Counted from the stretch's first letter, positions 26,625 to 35,432 are shown. The stretch is 64,000 nucleotides of DNA from Bacillus sp. KH172YL63 (GCF_011398925.1 NZ_AP022842.1:3861001-3925000); one strand, 5' to 3'. Notes: a model not told the origin generated them from the letters alone. Made by a program: numbers and translations.

Positions 26625-29600
26625 TTATTTCTTTAATTGCGTCATTACGTCCTCGCTTACAGCATTCTTTCCGCCAACAACGTGGAAGTTGCGAATATCG
26701 TCCACTTCAATTGCTCTCATGATCCCTTCAGGAACTGTATCTTTCTTCACCAGTAAGATTTCAGCCCCTGCTTTAGCAGCAAGAACAGAACCTGCCAGTG
26801 CATCAGCGAAATTGCCTCCGGTAGCTACGACCGCATGATTGGTTTTCGGAGTTAAGTGTTTGGCGATTTCAGCTGACGTTTCGTAACGGTCGGAACCACT
26901 ATAGCGGGTCGCTTCTTCAAAGCTTTCAAAAATCTTGTTGCTGATGGCATTTTGCCCGCCCACGACAATCTTTTCGTCAATTCCCTTTAATACTCTCTCT
27001 GAAGCATCCGACAATTTATCTTGAGCAGATAGAACAATCGGGTATCCATTCTGCGCTGCATAAGAAGCAACAGATAGTGCATCAGCGAACTGATATGCGT
27101 TTGCTACAATTGCTTTTTCAGGATTTCCGTCTAATCTGGCTGCAATATTCGCAGCTGTTTCAAACCGGTCGGCACCTGAAATACGATTTGTTTTCAGGCC
27201 TAATCCTTTCAGTTGGTATTGAACATACTTAGATACCGCACCTTCACCGCCAAGGATGATTGCTTTCTTTGCACCCAACCGCTTAATTTCTTCCTGTACC
27301 TCATCGTTCAAGTAACCTTTTTCGGTCAATAAAATCGGCGCATCATGTTTATAGGCAAGGGGAGCTCCTGCAAGGGCATCAGGGAACTGATCCCCTCTGG
27401 CGATGACCACCGTCTCTGCAGATTCCCATCCTTCTTCAGAGATTTCTATGGCTGTTTGATAACGATCAGCACCGGAAATACGTTCTACCTTTTTGCCAAA
27501 CTGAATTTTTGCAAGTACAGGATCGTGATCACTTGCACGTCCATCCTCTTCACTGAAATCAGCGTTAATATTAATGCTGTCAATCATGGTTCGATGGGCT
27601 AAATTATTCGTCACCAGGATGTGATCAAGCACTTGGGAATTCCCTTGATAAATGTAAGTGTAACGTTCCTTCGCAGGGAGCTTTTCCATCATATTGGTTA
27701 AAACGTCCCCTTCCAGCGTATCGATCGGTGCTGAGAATTCGAAGTCGTTTAAGTCACCGAGGACCACTACGTTTGCATCTTTCACTGTCTCTTTCACGTC
27801 ATCTACAAAATGATTGATGACTTTTGCCTGTTCCAAGCGCTGCACTTCGCTTCCGAGAACAACAGGATGATCGGCACCAAACAATGCCCCGTCCCCACCC
27901 TTGGAGTTAAAGTGGTTCGCTACAACAATAATTTTTTCACCATTAAACATAAATTCTGCAGCAAGGGCTTTACGTGAGTCTTCAAATGCTTTGTTCATAG
28001 GATCGACTCGACCTGGATTATGAGTAAGGCCATCCTTGTCCACACCAACAGATGTGACCGCATCTCCTGTTTGTTTATCCGTCAATTCGACACGCTCTGG
28101 GTTGTAGATGAATCCGACACGGATATTCCCCCCAGGTTGACCACCGTCTGTTTTGTCTGCAGGCGCGATGTCTGTAAACTTGTATGTCGGTCCACCTGCT
28201 TCTTTTATCGCTTTGATGATTGTTTCGTAAGATTCACTTGCATCGGTCGTGCCATCGTCTTCAGGACCGTTATTATCCTGTACCTCGACAAGTCCGATAA
28301 TGTCCGGGGTTTTTAAATTCTTGACGATTGATTCGGCAATCTTCTCTACTTTGCTTTGATCAATGCCGGCATAGAAGTTTTCGATATTATAAGACGCAAT
28401 GGTCAAGTCTTCTTCTCCTGAAGTAATTCCCGTAACCTCACGGACAGTTCCGCCATCAATCACTTCAGGGAAGTCACCTGTTGGACGGATTTTGAAGTTA
28501 CTATAGTCATAGCTAACGTTACCGATTACAGATCCATCGAGCATATCGCCTGTCTTCGCATTGATCTTCATACCATCAACGTCAATCATCATACGCTCAG
28601 GATTATAATCTTCAGGTGAAATCAGAATGCCCCCTGCTCTTGTGCGAAGCTGATCTTCACTTGTGTTCACAATGACCGGCAGTTCATCGTATTTTACTGG
28701 ACCCGTGATCGTCGCATCTGGAATTTCAATCAGCATACCTTCAAGGCTTTCATAAAAATCCAGTCCATCTGTTGCCGGGTCGAATGTTTTCATGTCATCA
28801 TCTTCTACCACTTCAGTAGGCGGAACCCGATCCTCTCCCATTACAACAGGTGCAGGGACAGTGTTGCCAGAGGATTCTATCGCAACGGCCGATGCGGTAA
28901 TTTGTGTCGTAAGAAGATCTTTCGCATCATCATAGCCATCTTCTCTCCACTCTTTCACCTGTCCAGAGACACTTACTTTGTCTCCTGCTTGAACAGAATT
29001 TCCCCTTGCGTAAACATAGATCCCCTCGGATGTCGCCACGTTATCATCCGGTGCCGCTTCCTGCATATAGAAAGCATTGGAACCGGCTTTCGCGGTCACA
29101 ATTCCTTCAACATTTGTAACAGTCATATTTTCATAAGGGGAAGTATGTGAGCTTCCTTGAATATCGTGAATGCTTAAGCCATCTGCAGACTTTAGGATTT
29201 TGTAAGTATAGGTGGCTATCTCACTCGTCTTACCGTCTTTTATCACCACGGCTTTAATGGTCACATCTGAAGTAAGTTCTATCGGCGCAGTATAAACCGG
29301 ACTTGAAGATGTAGGGTTTGTCCCATCCATTGTGTAGTGAATAGTCCCGCCTTCAATTGCTGTTTGAAGTGTAACCTCCGTTCCTTCAACAACAGAGCCT
29401 GAACCAGTACTTGCCGCTACAGAAAATGCCTTTTCAATAACATCTAATGAATGGCGCGGTACCAGCTTATATTCATTAAAGTTATAATCGACTACTCCGC
29501 GAAGAATTTCGTAGGTTTTTCCCACTTCGAGAATAGATGAATCACTTGGTTTAATGACAAATTTCCCTGCTGTATCTTTGGCAGTGAAGTTCCCATTATT

Positions 29601-30593
29601 GTCCTTGGATTCAACAGTGACATTCATGAATTCGACAAACATGCCTTCATGTTCTTCACCATTCGCAGATGAAAGGTCTGTAGAAGTGAGGGAAGCTGGT
29701 GCCGGCACCCCTTTACTTTCCATGGTCACTTCAACATGTGAAGCAGTCGCTTCGATCTGCTGCATGCCGTAATAGTCCCCAAGTTTACCTTCAGCGATTA
29801 TTTCATCACCAGGCTGGGCTGGCAGTCCGCTTCCACGGATGATGACACCCGCAGTTCCATCTTGAATGAATAAATTCGTTTGGCCTCCGGCCTCGAAGGA
29901 TGCTGTTGCAACCCCCTGGACTTTCACGACGGTACCTTTTGGTGCGGTGCGTGCATCTGCAATGGTGGATAGTTCTACTGGAGTCGTATCTAGGGTTGGG
30001 GTATCAGATAAGTGAGTGCCAAGGTCAGTGAAAATATCCGTTCCTAAATTCGTCCACTCTGTTGACACCTGAAAAGCATCGGTTACATCGGTATCACCCG
30101 TCATCACAGAATCATTTCGGATGATGGTGACATCCTTTGCGAAATCTGCAGTCGAGCCCACTTGTCCGATTGAATCAATGATTGTTCCGTTTTTCTTTAG
30201 TGTGATTGGATCATTGCCGTTGAAGTTAATAAATTTGTCTTTAATATCAGCTTGATCGAGGATTGCCTTTGCTGCCTGTTCATGGGAAAGTACCAAAGTA
30301 TCCCCAGCTTTTAAAGTGCCTGATAAAGATAAAGACTTATCAGCAGTCTCCGCACCATTTGTATGTAACTCTAAGGTGTAATTCGTTAAATCAATGGATT
30401 CCCCGGTACCGTTATAAAGTTCAATTGCTTTATTATAACTCGTACCTTCAATATATTCAGAAATGATTAAATCCTGAAAAGCTTCATCCGCAGCTGATAC
30501 CTGCTGGGATAAAGGCGGGGCAAACAAACTTAAAACCATACTAGAGGCAACTGTTACACTTAACAATTGACGCTTTATTGCATTACCACTCAT
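26625..30593 (-). CDS. Wall-anchored extracellular nuclease (ExeM/YhcR-like) with three CWB2 repeats
   Basis: A secreted protein of about 1322 residues. The order is signal peptide, a lamin-tail domain (about 40-160; LIISEYIEGTSYNKAIELYN), an OB-fold region, a chitobiase/hexosaminidase C-terminal-like segment (GTIHYTMDGTNPTSSSPVYT, about 400-470), a second OB-fold region, and an endonuclease/exonuclease/phosphatase domain at about 755-1050. That domain shows LTIASYNIENFY, IGLVEVQDNNG, VVLGDLNDFE and ASDHDPVLAKI, including the catalytic Glu, Asp/Asn and His. Three canonical CWB2 repeats follow. It would degrade extracellular nucleic acid. The ATG at 30593 follows AGGAGG; the in-frame ATG at 30611 overlaps that site. 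It is paired with the wall-anchored 5'-nucleotidase. Confidence 0.93.
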   Translation of the reverse strand: MSGNAIKRQLLSVTVASSMVLSLFAPPLSQQVSAADEAFQDLIISEYIEGTSYNKAIELYNGTGESIDLTNYTLELHTNGAETADKSLSLSGTLKAGDTLVLSHEQAAKAILDQADIKDKFINFNGNDPITLKKNGTIIDSIGQVGSTADFAKDVTIIRNDSVMTGDTDVTDAFQVSTEWTNLGTDIFTDLGTHLSDTPTLDTTPVELSTIADARTAPKGTVVKVQGVATASFEAGGQTNLFIQDGTAGVIIRGSGLPAQPGDEIIAEGKLGDYYGMQQIEATASHVEVTMESKGVPAPASLTSTDLSSANGEEHEGMFVEFMNVTVESKDNNGNFTAKDTAGKFVIKPSDSSILEVGKTYEILRGVVDYNFNEYKLVPRHSLDVIEKAFSVAASTGSGSVVEGTEVTLQTAIEGGTIHYTMDGTNPTSSSPVYTAPIELTSDVTIKAVVIKDGKTSEIATYTYKILKSADGLSIHDIQGSSHTSPYENMTVTNVEGIVTAKAGSNAFYMQEAAPDDNVATSEGIYVYARGNSVQAGDKVSVSGQVKEWREDGYDDAKDLLTTQITASAVAIESSGNTVPAPVVMGEDRVPPTEVVEDDDMKTFDPATDGLDFYESLEGMLIEIPDATITGPVKYDELPVIVNTSEDQLRTRAGGILISPEDYNPERMMIDVDGMKINAKTGDMLDGSVIGNVSYDYSNFKIRPTGDFPEVIDGGTVREVTGITSGEEDLTIASYNIENFYAGIDQSKVEKIAESIVKNLKTPDIIGLVEVQDNNGPEDDGTTDASESYETIIKAIKEAGGPTYKFTDIAPADKTDGGQPGGNIRVGFIYNPERVELTDKQTGDAVTSVGVDKDGLTHNPGRVDPMNKAFEDSRKALAAEFMFNGEKIIVVANHFNSKGGDGALFGADHPVVLGSEVQRLEQAKVINHFVDDVKETVKDANVVVLGDLNDFEFSAPIDTLEGDVLTNMMEKLPAKERYTYIYQGNSQVLDHILVTNNLAHRTMIDSININADFSEEDGRASDHDPVLAKIQFGKKVERISGADRYQTAIEISEEGWESAETVVIARGDQFPDALAGAPLAYKHDAPILLTEKGYLNDEVQEEIKRLGAKKAIILGGEGAVSKYVQYQLKGLGLKTNRISGADRFETAANIAARLDGNPEKAIVANAYQFADALSVASYAAQNGYPIVLSAQDKLSDASERVLKGIDEKIVVGGQNAISNKIFESFEEATRYSGSDRYETSAEIAKHLTPKTNHAVVATGGNFADALAGSVLAAKAGAEILLVKKDTVPEGIMRAIEVDDIRNFHVVGGKNAVSEDVMTQLKK

Positions 30594-30767
30594 TTTACTC
30601 CTCCTACTCATAGTTTAATAACGTGACAGATTCGCCACCAAGTACCAGTATACAACAGGATTTGTCATAATTGTGTAAAAAAAGAGTAAATTGTCTGAAA
30701 TTTGTTACCGCTTACATTAAGTGATAGTAAATTGGAACTGCAAAACTTGACATAGTCTGTTCAGGGC

Positions 30768-30856
30768 GAGGGACGGACCTTCACATTCACATGTGAAAGT
30801 CCGTCCCTATAAGCTTTCCGCACAACCTGATGCCGATTTTGAAGGTCCGTCCCCTT
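30768..30856. repeat. GGGACGGACCT repeat unit: hairpin plus third arm
   Basis: A hairpin with AGGGACGGAC / GTCCGTCCCT arms spans 30768-30808. After about 32 bp comes a third copy of the arm, GAAGGTCCGTCCCC (30841 on). The same hairpin-plus-arm layout recurs at 32095-32180. The unit lies in the 325-bp gap upstream of the nuclease gene and the HEAT-like gene. Confidence 0.85.
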
Positions 30857-30918
30857 CCCTTTTCCCAAACGACCCATTAAACTAAAGGGTAATATGAAAG
30901 TCAAAGGAAGGTTATCCA

Positions 30919-32004
30919 ATGAATCATTTTGTTAAAAAGGTGGAACCGTTCTTCTTAAGTGAAGATCCGTTTGTGCAGAGGTTTGCCATTGAGCTATTAG
31001 AGGACACGTATTTACCTGGAGGGGAAACATTCCTGACCGGGTTGAAGGCGGTTGACCGGGGGCCGGTAGCGTCGTACTCATCTCCGATACTTCCGAATCT
31101 GTTGTACATGCCAATGAATGAGAAAGGGATCGTGGAAGTGATCAATCGCTTGAACCGTCTTGATGATACAGAAACCGACCTGGTCTACTATACCCAGCTG
31201 CTGCTGAATGCTGATACGGATTTGTTGATTCAACACAGTGCTGAAGTGGAACGCTTTATCGGTCGCAATCAATTAGCAGAAATCATCACGCTCCCTTCGA
31301 TGACGGCAGAAGCACTACACATGAAACTCGCAGATATTACCTTTTATCTGGAGACGGGAGGATATGATCAGGCGCATTTTGATATGGGTAAGAGAATCAT
31401 CAAAGAACTAATAAGGAAAGAAGGCGTCTCAGGTAAGGAACTCCAGTTGGGCATAGCAGAGGCGGTGGAGCAAGAAGAGCACTTTGGATTCAGCATGATC
31501 TTCACCGTCTATGCAGCGGGAGAACTCGGAGAAGAAACCGTCGCCCCAGTATTAGCAGGCCTCTTCAAAGACGAGGATAAAAGTGACCTTCTATTCGAGG
31601 AAACAGCCAACGCACTGGTCAAGATAGGGACGGACCTCGTGGTGAATGAAGTCGAAAAAATCGCCCTCGGCTGGAACACGACCTTCTATTCGCTCGACGT
31701 ACTTGGAAGGATCAAAACAAAAGAAGCGGAAAAGGCTTTGCTCAGATTGTTTGATCAAGCAGATGACCTGATGGCCAAAACACTCATCGCAGACAACCTA
31801 TGCCGCCATTTATCAGCGGACGCGATACCGAAAGTAGAAGGGTTAATCGAAACAGGATATGAGAATGAGCTGATTTGTCTGGAAGAATCCCTGTATGTCA
31901 ATTGCGTCATGAACGGGATTCAACATCCGAAACTGGATGAATGGAGACACTTCCTCGAACTCATAGAGATTGAAATGAACGGCGGGCTGCCGGAGGGAAT
32001 TTAG
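30919..32004 (+). CDS. HEAT-repeat-like hypothetical protein
   Basis: A 361-residue cytoplasmic protein with no signal peptide or membrane segment. It is built from repeated helix pairs of the HEAT/Armadillo type (FVQRFAIELLEDTYL near the start; ETVAPVLAGLF, EKALLRLFDQ and DLMAKTLIADNLCRHL later). Such proteins usually act as scaffolds. Similar stand-alone HEAT-like proteins occur in many bacilli without known function. The ATG at 30919 follows AAGGAAGG. Repeat units of the GGGACGGACCT family flank it on both sides, and it is transcribed against the met operon. Confidence 0.75.
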   Translation: MNHFVKKVEPFFLSEDPFVQRFAIELLEDTYLPGGETFLTGLKAVDRGPVASYSSPILPNLLYMPMNEKGIVEVINRLNRLDDTETDLVYYTQLLLNADTDLLIQHSAEVERFIGRNQLAEIITLPSMTAEALHMKLADITFYLETGGYDQAHFDMGKRIIKELIRKEGVSGKELQLGIAEAVEQEEHFGFSMIFTVYAAGELGEETVAPVLAGLFKDEDKSDLLFEETANALVKIGTDLVVNEVEKIALGWNTTFYSLDVLGRIKTKEAEKALLRLFDQADDLMAKTLIADNLCRHLSADAIPKVEGLIETGYENELICLEESLYVNCVMNGIQHPKLDEWRHFLELIEIEMNGGLPEGI

Positions 32005-32094
32005 GGGCCCGTCACCACGGATGAGAAAACAGGGTGTAACGACCCCTGGCCATTGGAAGTGGGAAGAAATATAAGAAGTGCTGTTTATAAGAAG

Positions 32095-32180
32095 AGGGAC
32101 GGACCTCCGCATTTTCATGCGGAAGCCCGTCCCTTTCCTGTTTCTGTCTCTGATATGGGTCGATTTGAAGGTCCGTCCCT
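32095..32180. repeat. GGGACGGACCT repeat unit: hairpin plus third arm, abutting metQ
   Basis: The hairpin AGGGACGG...CCGTCCCT (32095-32134), with inner stem TCCGCAT / ATGCGGA, is followed by a third arm at 32167-32180. The third arm runs into the metQ stop codon, whose TAG forms the first bases of the repeat. The unit lies between two convergent genes. Confidence 0.85.
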
Positions 32181-32994
32181 ACTTCATCCACTCCGGTTTT
32201 CCGAAGCCTTTGAATTGTTCATCGATGATGGTTTCGAATTGGTCTGCTTCGATGACTGCTTTGATGTCTTTGGCGAGTTGGGAGTCGACGTCTTTGGTGT
32301 TCACGACGACCCGGTTGCGGTACTGGTCAGGCATGTCCTCGAGCTGGAGGGCATCGAGTAGGTCCATGTTTGCTGCCAGTGCATAGTTCCCGGGTACGGC
32401 AGATAGGTCCACGCTATCCACGGCGCGTGGAAGCTGGGCCGCTTCGATCGGTTTGAACTGCAGGTTCTTGACGTTTTCTGCTATGTCTTTCTCTGAAACC
32501 GTCAGTGGGTCTGTGTCCGGCTTTAAGGTGATTAGCTTCGCGTCCTCAAGAATTTGAAATGCCCTCGCTGCGTTGGTCGGGTCGTTCGGAATCGCGATAG
32601 CACTTCCTTCTTTGATATCTTCAATCGAATCGAACTTCTGTGAGTAGATGCCCATCGGTGCCGTCGGGACGACGATGACCTCTGACAGCTTCATGTTATG
32701 CTGTTTGGCGAAAGTTTCCATGTACACTTTATGCTGGAATAGATTCGCATCCAGATCTCCCTGCGCAAGGGCATTGTTCGGCTGGATGTAGTCACTAAAC
32801 TCCCTCACTTCGACACTGTATCCCTTCTCTTCCAGCCCAGGCTTGATCGCTTTTGTCACCATATCACTGTACGGACCTGACGTCGCCCCGATGGTGACTT
32901 CTTTTTTATTCTCCGAGCTTGCCTCATCCCCACCGCAAGCTGCAACTACGCTCATAACTGCTGCGATTGCTGCGAATAATATCCACTTTTTCAC
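32179..32994 (-). CDS. metQ: Methionine ABC transporter substrate-binding lipoprotein
   Basis: A 271-residue NlpA/MetQ-family lipoprotein that captures methionine outside the membrane for the MetNP transporter. The signal peptide ends in a lipobox (SVVAAC), with the Cys to be lipidated. Family motifs include VTIGATSGPYSDM, YIQPNNALAQGDLDANLFQH and AIPNDPTNAARAFQIL. The GTG at 32994 has GGGGGA eight bases upstream and is favoured over the ATG at 33012, which precedes that site. It is the last gene of the metN-metP-metQ operon, controlled by the SAM riboswitch upstream of metN. A GGGACGGACCT repeat touches its stop codon. Confidence 0.95.
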   Translation of the reverse strand: MKKWILFAAIAAVMSVVAACGGDEASSENKKEVTIGATSGPYSDMVTKAIKPGLEEKGYSVEVREFSDYIQPNNALAQGDLDANLFQHKVYMETFAKQHNMKLSEVIVVPTAPMGIYSQKFDSIEDIKEGSAIAIPNDPTNAARAFQILEDAKLITLKPDTDPLTVSEKDIAENVKNLQFKPIEAAQLPRAVDSVDLSAVPGNYALAANMDLLDALQLEDMPDQYRNRVVVNTKDVDSQLAKDIKAVIEADQFETIIDEQFKGFGKPEWMK

Positions 32995-33015
32995 TTCGTA
33001 TTCCCCCTGCATTCT

Positions 33016-33681
33016 TTATCGTTTATCTACTAATCTGGCAAACACATCACCCGTATATTGGATGAGTTGAACCAGGCAAATCAAGATGACGACCGTGGTG
33101 ATCATCACCGTATTGTCGTATCTGTAATATCCGAAGCGGATCGCCAGGTCCCCGACGCCGCCTCCACCTACGATGCCTGCCATGGCGGAATAGGCGACCA
33201 GGCTGATGGTCGTGATCGTGATCGCCTGGATCAGGGCCGGACGCGCTTCCGGCAGCAGCACATCCTTAATGATCATCCACGGGCTCGCCCCGACTGAAAC
33301 CGAGGCTTCGATGACCCCTTTATCGATTTCCCTCAGTGACGTTTCCACCATTCTTGCAAAAAACGGGATGCCGGCCACCGACAGGGACACCGATGCGGCG
33401 GTCGGCCCGATCGTGGTGCCTGTTAGAATCTTGGTCAGCGGCAGCAGCGCCACGAGTAAGATGATGAACGGAACCGAACGAACCATGTTCACGAAGAATC
33501 CTACTCCTTTTTTAATCAAACCGTTTTGTAAAAACAATCCCTTATCGGTGACAAACAACAGAATACCCAATGGCATCCCGATGATAATGGCCACTGCAAG
33601 TGAAATGCCCACCATATAAACCGTTTCAAAAAAGGCTTTATTCAATTCCGGCAGGATCGCAGTCAATGAATCAGGCAGCAT
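33016..33681 (-). CDS. metP: Methionine ABC transporter permease
   Basis: A 221-residue inner-membrane permease of the MetI/MetP type with five to six membrane segments. The binding-protein-dependent transport signature appears near residue 140 (EASVSVGASPWMIIKDVLLPEARPALIQ), which contacts the ATPase. It forms the channel of the methionine importer together with MetN. Its start overlaps the end of metN by 11 bases, and metQ begins 21 bases after its stop codon, so the three are co-transcribed and partly translation-coupled. Confidence 0.95.
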   Translation of the reverse strand: MLPDSLTAILPELNKAFFETVYMVGISLAVAIIIGMPLGILLFVTDKGLFLQNGLIKKGVGFFVNMVRSVPFIILLVALLPLTKILTGTTIGPTAASVSLSVAGIPFFARMVETSLREIDKGVIEASVSVGASPWMIIKDVLLPEARPALIQAITITTISLVAYSAMAGIVGGGGVGDLAIRFGYYRYDNTVMITTVVILICLVQLIQYTGDVFARLVDKR

Positions 33682-34684
33682 CCCCGATCACCTCCAGGCT
33701 TTGTGTCTTTGCCGTAATATAGCGGATGGCCGCATCGATCTCACCCGGTGCACCGATCAGTTCCATGATAAAAATTCCAAGAGGGACGTCCTGTATGTAT
33801 TCAATTTTCCCGTGAAGGATGTTCCCCTGGACTTTGTATCGCTGAAACACTTCAGACACGACGCTTTCTTCTGCAATCGAGCCTTTGAACTGGATCTTGA
33901 TGATCTTTCCTTTTCGGGATTGAGCCAGGTGGGATGGCAATTCGAATTGAAGGATTGTCTCGATGAATTGCTTCGTCAATTCTTCCTTCGGTTGGGCGAA
34001 CAAGTCATATACCGGACCTTCCTCCACGATTTTCCCGCTCTGCATGACCGCCATCCTGTCGCAAATCTCTTTCACCACTTCCATCTCATGTGTGATGAGT
34101 ACAATCGTCAAGCCGAGCTCCCTGTTGATTTTTTTCAGCAGCTTTAAAATCGATTTCGTCGTATTCGGATCCAGTGCCGATGTCGCTTCATCGCACAGCA
34201 GGACCGACGGATTGTTGGCAAGCGCCCTTGCGATCCCTACCCTCTGCTTTTGACCGCCGCTGAGTTCGGCCGGGTAGGCATCCGCCTTATCCGAAAGACC
34301 GACCATCGCGAGGAGCTCGGTGACCCTCGGTTTGATATCTGCTTTAGAAACAGAGGCCGCTTTCAATGCAAACGCCAAATTGTCATAAACCGTCTTCGAT
34401 TTGATCAAGTGAAAATGTTGAAAAATCATGCTCGTTTTCTGGCGGGCGAGCCGTAGCTGCTTCGATGAAAGCCGGGTGAAATCCTGGCCGTCGATGATGA
34501 TCTCACCTGAGGTCGGGGTTTCCAGCAGATTCAGGCAGCGCAGGAGGGAACTCTTCCCTGCCCCGCTGTATCCGACGATCCCAAAGATCTCGCCTTTTTC
34601 AATGGTGACCGACACGTGATCAACGCCGACCACCGTCTGCTTCTTTGTTCTGTACGTTTTCACCAGATTCCGTATCTCGATCAA
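33671..34684 (-). CDS. metN: Methionine ABC transporter ATPase
   Basis: A 337-residue ATP-binding subunit. Walker A is GYSGAGKSSLL, the signature is LSGGQKQRVGIARAL, Walker B is VLLCDEATSALD, and the H-loop is LITHEMEVV. The last 75 residues form the NIL (ACT-like) domain, which in MetN binds methionine and slows transport when the cell has enough. I chose the TTG at 34684, which follows AAGGGG at a good distance; in-frame codons further up reach 34708. It is the first gene of metNPQ and lies directly behind an S-box riboswitch and its terminator. Confidence 0.95.
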   Translation of the reverse strand: MIEIRNLVKTYRTKKQTVVGVDHVSVTIEKGEIFGIVGYSGAGKSSLLRCLNLLETPTSGEIIIDGQDFTRLSSKQLRLARQKTSMIFQHFHLIKSKTVYDNLAFALKAASVSKADIKPRVTELLAMVGLSDKADAYPAELSGGQKQRVGIARALANNPSVLLCDEATSALDPNTTKSILKLLKKINRELGLTIVLITHEMEVVKEICDRMAVMQSGKIVEEGPVYDLFAQPKEELTKQFIETILQFELPSHLAQSRKGKIIKIQFKGSIAEESVVSEVFQRYKVQGNILHGKIEYIQDVPLGIFIMELIGAPGEIDAAIRYITAKTQSLEVIGDAA

Positions 34685-34708
34685 TGTGCACACCCCTTTT
34701 TCGTTCAT

Positions 34709-34740
34709 AAAAAAATGCCTCTTTCAACTGAAAGAAGCAT
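34709..34740 (-). terminator. Riboswitch-controlled terminator upstream of metN
   Basis: ATGCTTCTTTCA pairs with TGAAAGAGGCAT around a tiny loop and is followed by seven Ts on the minus strand. It sits between the SAM aptamer and the metN start and is the expected expression platform. Confidence 0.9.
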
Positions 34741-34755
34741 CGCCTGTATATCCCG

Positions 34756-34858
34756 ACTTATCTTTCAGAATGAATCATTCTGCAGGAATTGGCACCGTTC
34801 CATTTCTGGAGGTTGCCGGACGTCATAGGGCCTGATCCCTCGGTCACTCTTGATAATT
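34756..34858 (-). ncRNA. SAM-I (S-box) riboswitch of the met operon
   Basis: On the minus strand the aptamer reads TTATCAAGAG, then GAGGGATCAGGCCCTATGA, then CCGGCAACC, closing with GATAA, which pairs with TTATC to form P1. These are the diagnostic S-box blocks. When S-adenosylmethionine is abundant it would favour the terminator at 34709-34740 and shut off metNPQ. This matches the methionine-uptake function of the genes. Confidence 0.93.
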
Positions 34859-34985
34859 GAAAGTATGTAATTTTCTAACTATTTATCTTATAGAGGATAA
34901 TACTGGGTATTGGGAGGGAAGTCAATAGAGGATTTTTACGGCGGTATTTTGTAAGCGTTATCTTTATTGACGGGCTAGGATTGTG

Positions 34986-35112
34986 TTTTGAAAATAAAAT
35001 TTTGTTTTTGAAAATAAGTGGGGGTTTTTTGAAAATATAATCTTAGTTTTGAAAATAAGTTGGTCCATTTTGAAAATATAATCCCAGTTTTGAAAATAAG
35101 CCCGCCCATTTT
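34986..35112. repeat. Array of TTTTGAAAAT motifs spaced 20-21 bp apart
   Basis: Six copies of TTTTGAAAAT begin at 34986, 35006, 35027, 35047, 35068 and 35088; a degenerate seventh (TTTTAAAGT) begins at 35109. Spacings alternate 20 and 21 bp, or 20.5 on average, close to two DNA helical turns. The spacers between copies differ in sequence. The array lies upstream of the met riboswitch and downstream of the DUF2922 terminator. Confidence 0.85.
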
Positions 35113-35142
35113 AAAGTAAACACCCCTCCCGACACCAAAAAA

Positions 35143-35169
35143 AGCGTCCCCCATCCTCCAGGGAACGCT
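35143..35169 (-). terminator. Rho-independent terminator after the DUF2922 gene
   Basis: AGCGTTCCC pairs with GGGACGCT and is followed by a T7 run on the minus strand, 10 bp after the stop codon at 35179. Confidence 0.85.
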
Positions 35170-35178
35170 CTCCTCACC

Positions 35179-35397
35179 TTACATCACCTCATAATCAGTC
35201 ACATTACGCTCGACTACGCGGGCGCCTTCGACTCCGACGAATGCTCCGTTCGAGCTTCCGAATACGTTGGTGGCGATCAGGTTGTTCATTGCTGCTTTCA
35301 CTGCAGCTGTATCGATCGGTTCAACCGGATCGTTGATCGTCAGCTTTGCCGGTTTGCCCGTTTCTGTTTTAAACTCAAGCTCCAATACTTTTGCCAT
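35179..35397 (-). CDS. DUF2922 family protein
   Basis: A 72-residue cytoplasmic protein of the DUF2922 family, common in bacilli and of unknown function. The sequence MAKVLELEFKTETGKPAKL followed by TINDPVEPIDTAAVKAAM is typical. It follows the DUF1659 gene by 35 bp and ends in a strong terminator, so the two form a small operon. This pairing of DUF1659 and DUF2922 recurs in Bacillaceae (established observation), which suggests the products act together. Confidence 0.9.
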   Translation of the reverse strand: MAKVLELEFKTETGKPAKLTINDPVEPIDTAAVKAAMNNLIATNVFGSSNGAFVGVEGARVVERNVTDYEVM

Positions 35398-35432
35398 GCT
35401 TCTCCCTCCTTTCCTTTAAGATTCATCATCGA

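Noticed and set aside
587..30593. Prophage or integrated plasmid origin of the CWB2 region
   Set aside because: No phage structural, replication or plasmid genes are seen, and gene style matches the rest of the window.
34986..35112. CRISPR array
   Set aside because: The repeats are 10 bp with spacers of about 10 bp, too short for CRISPR, and no cas genes are present.
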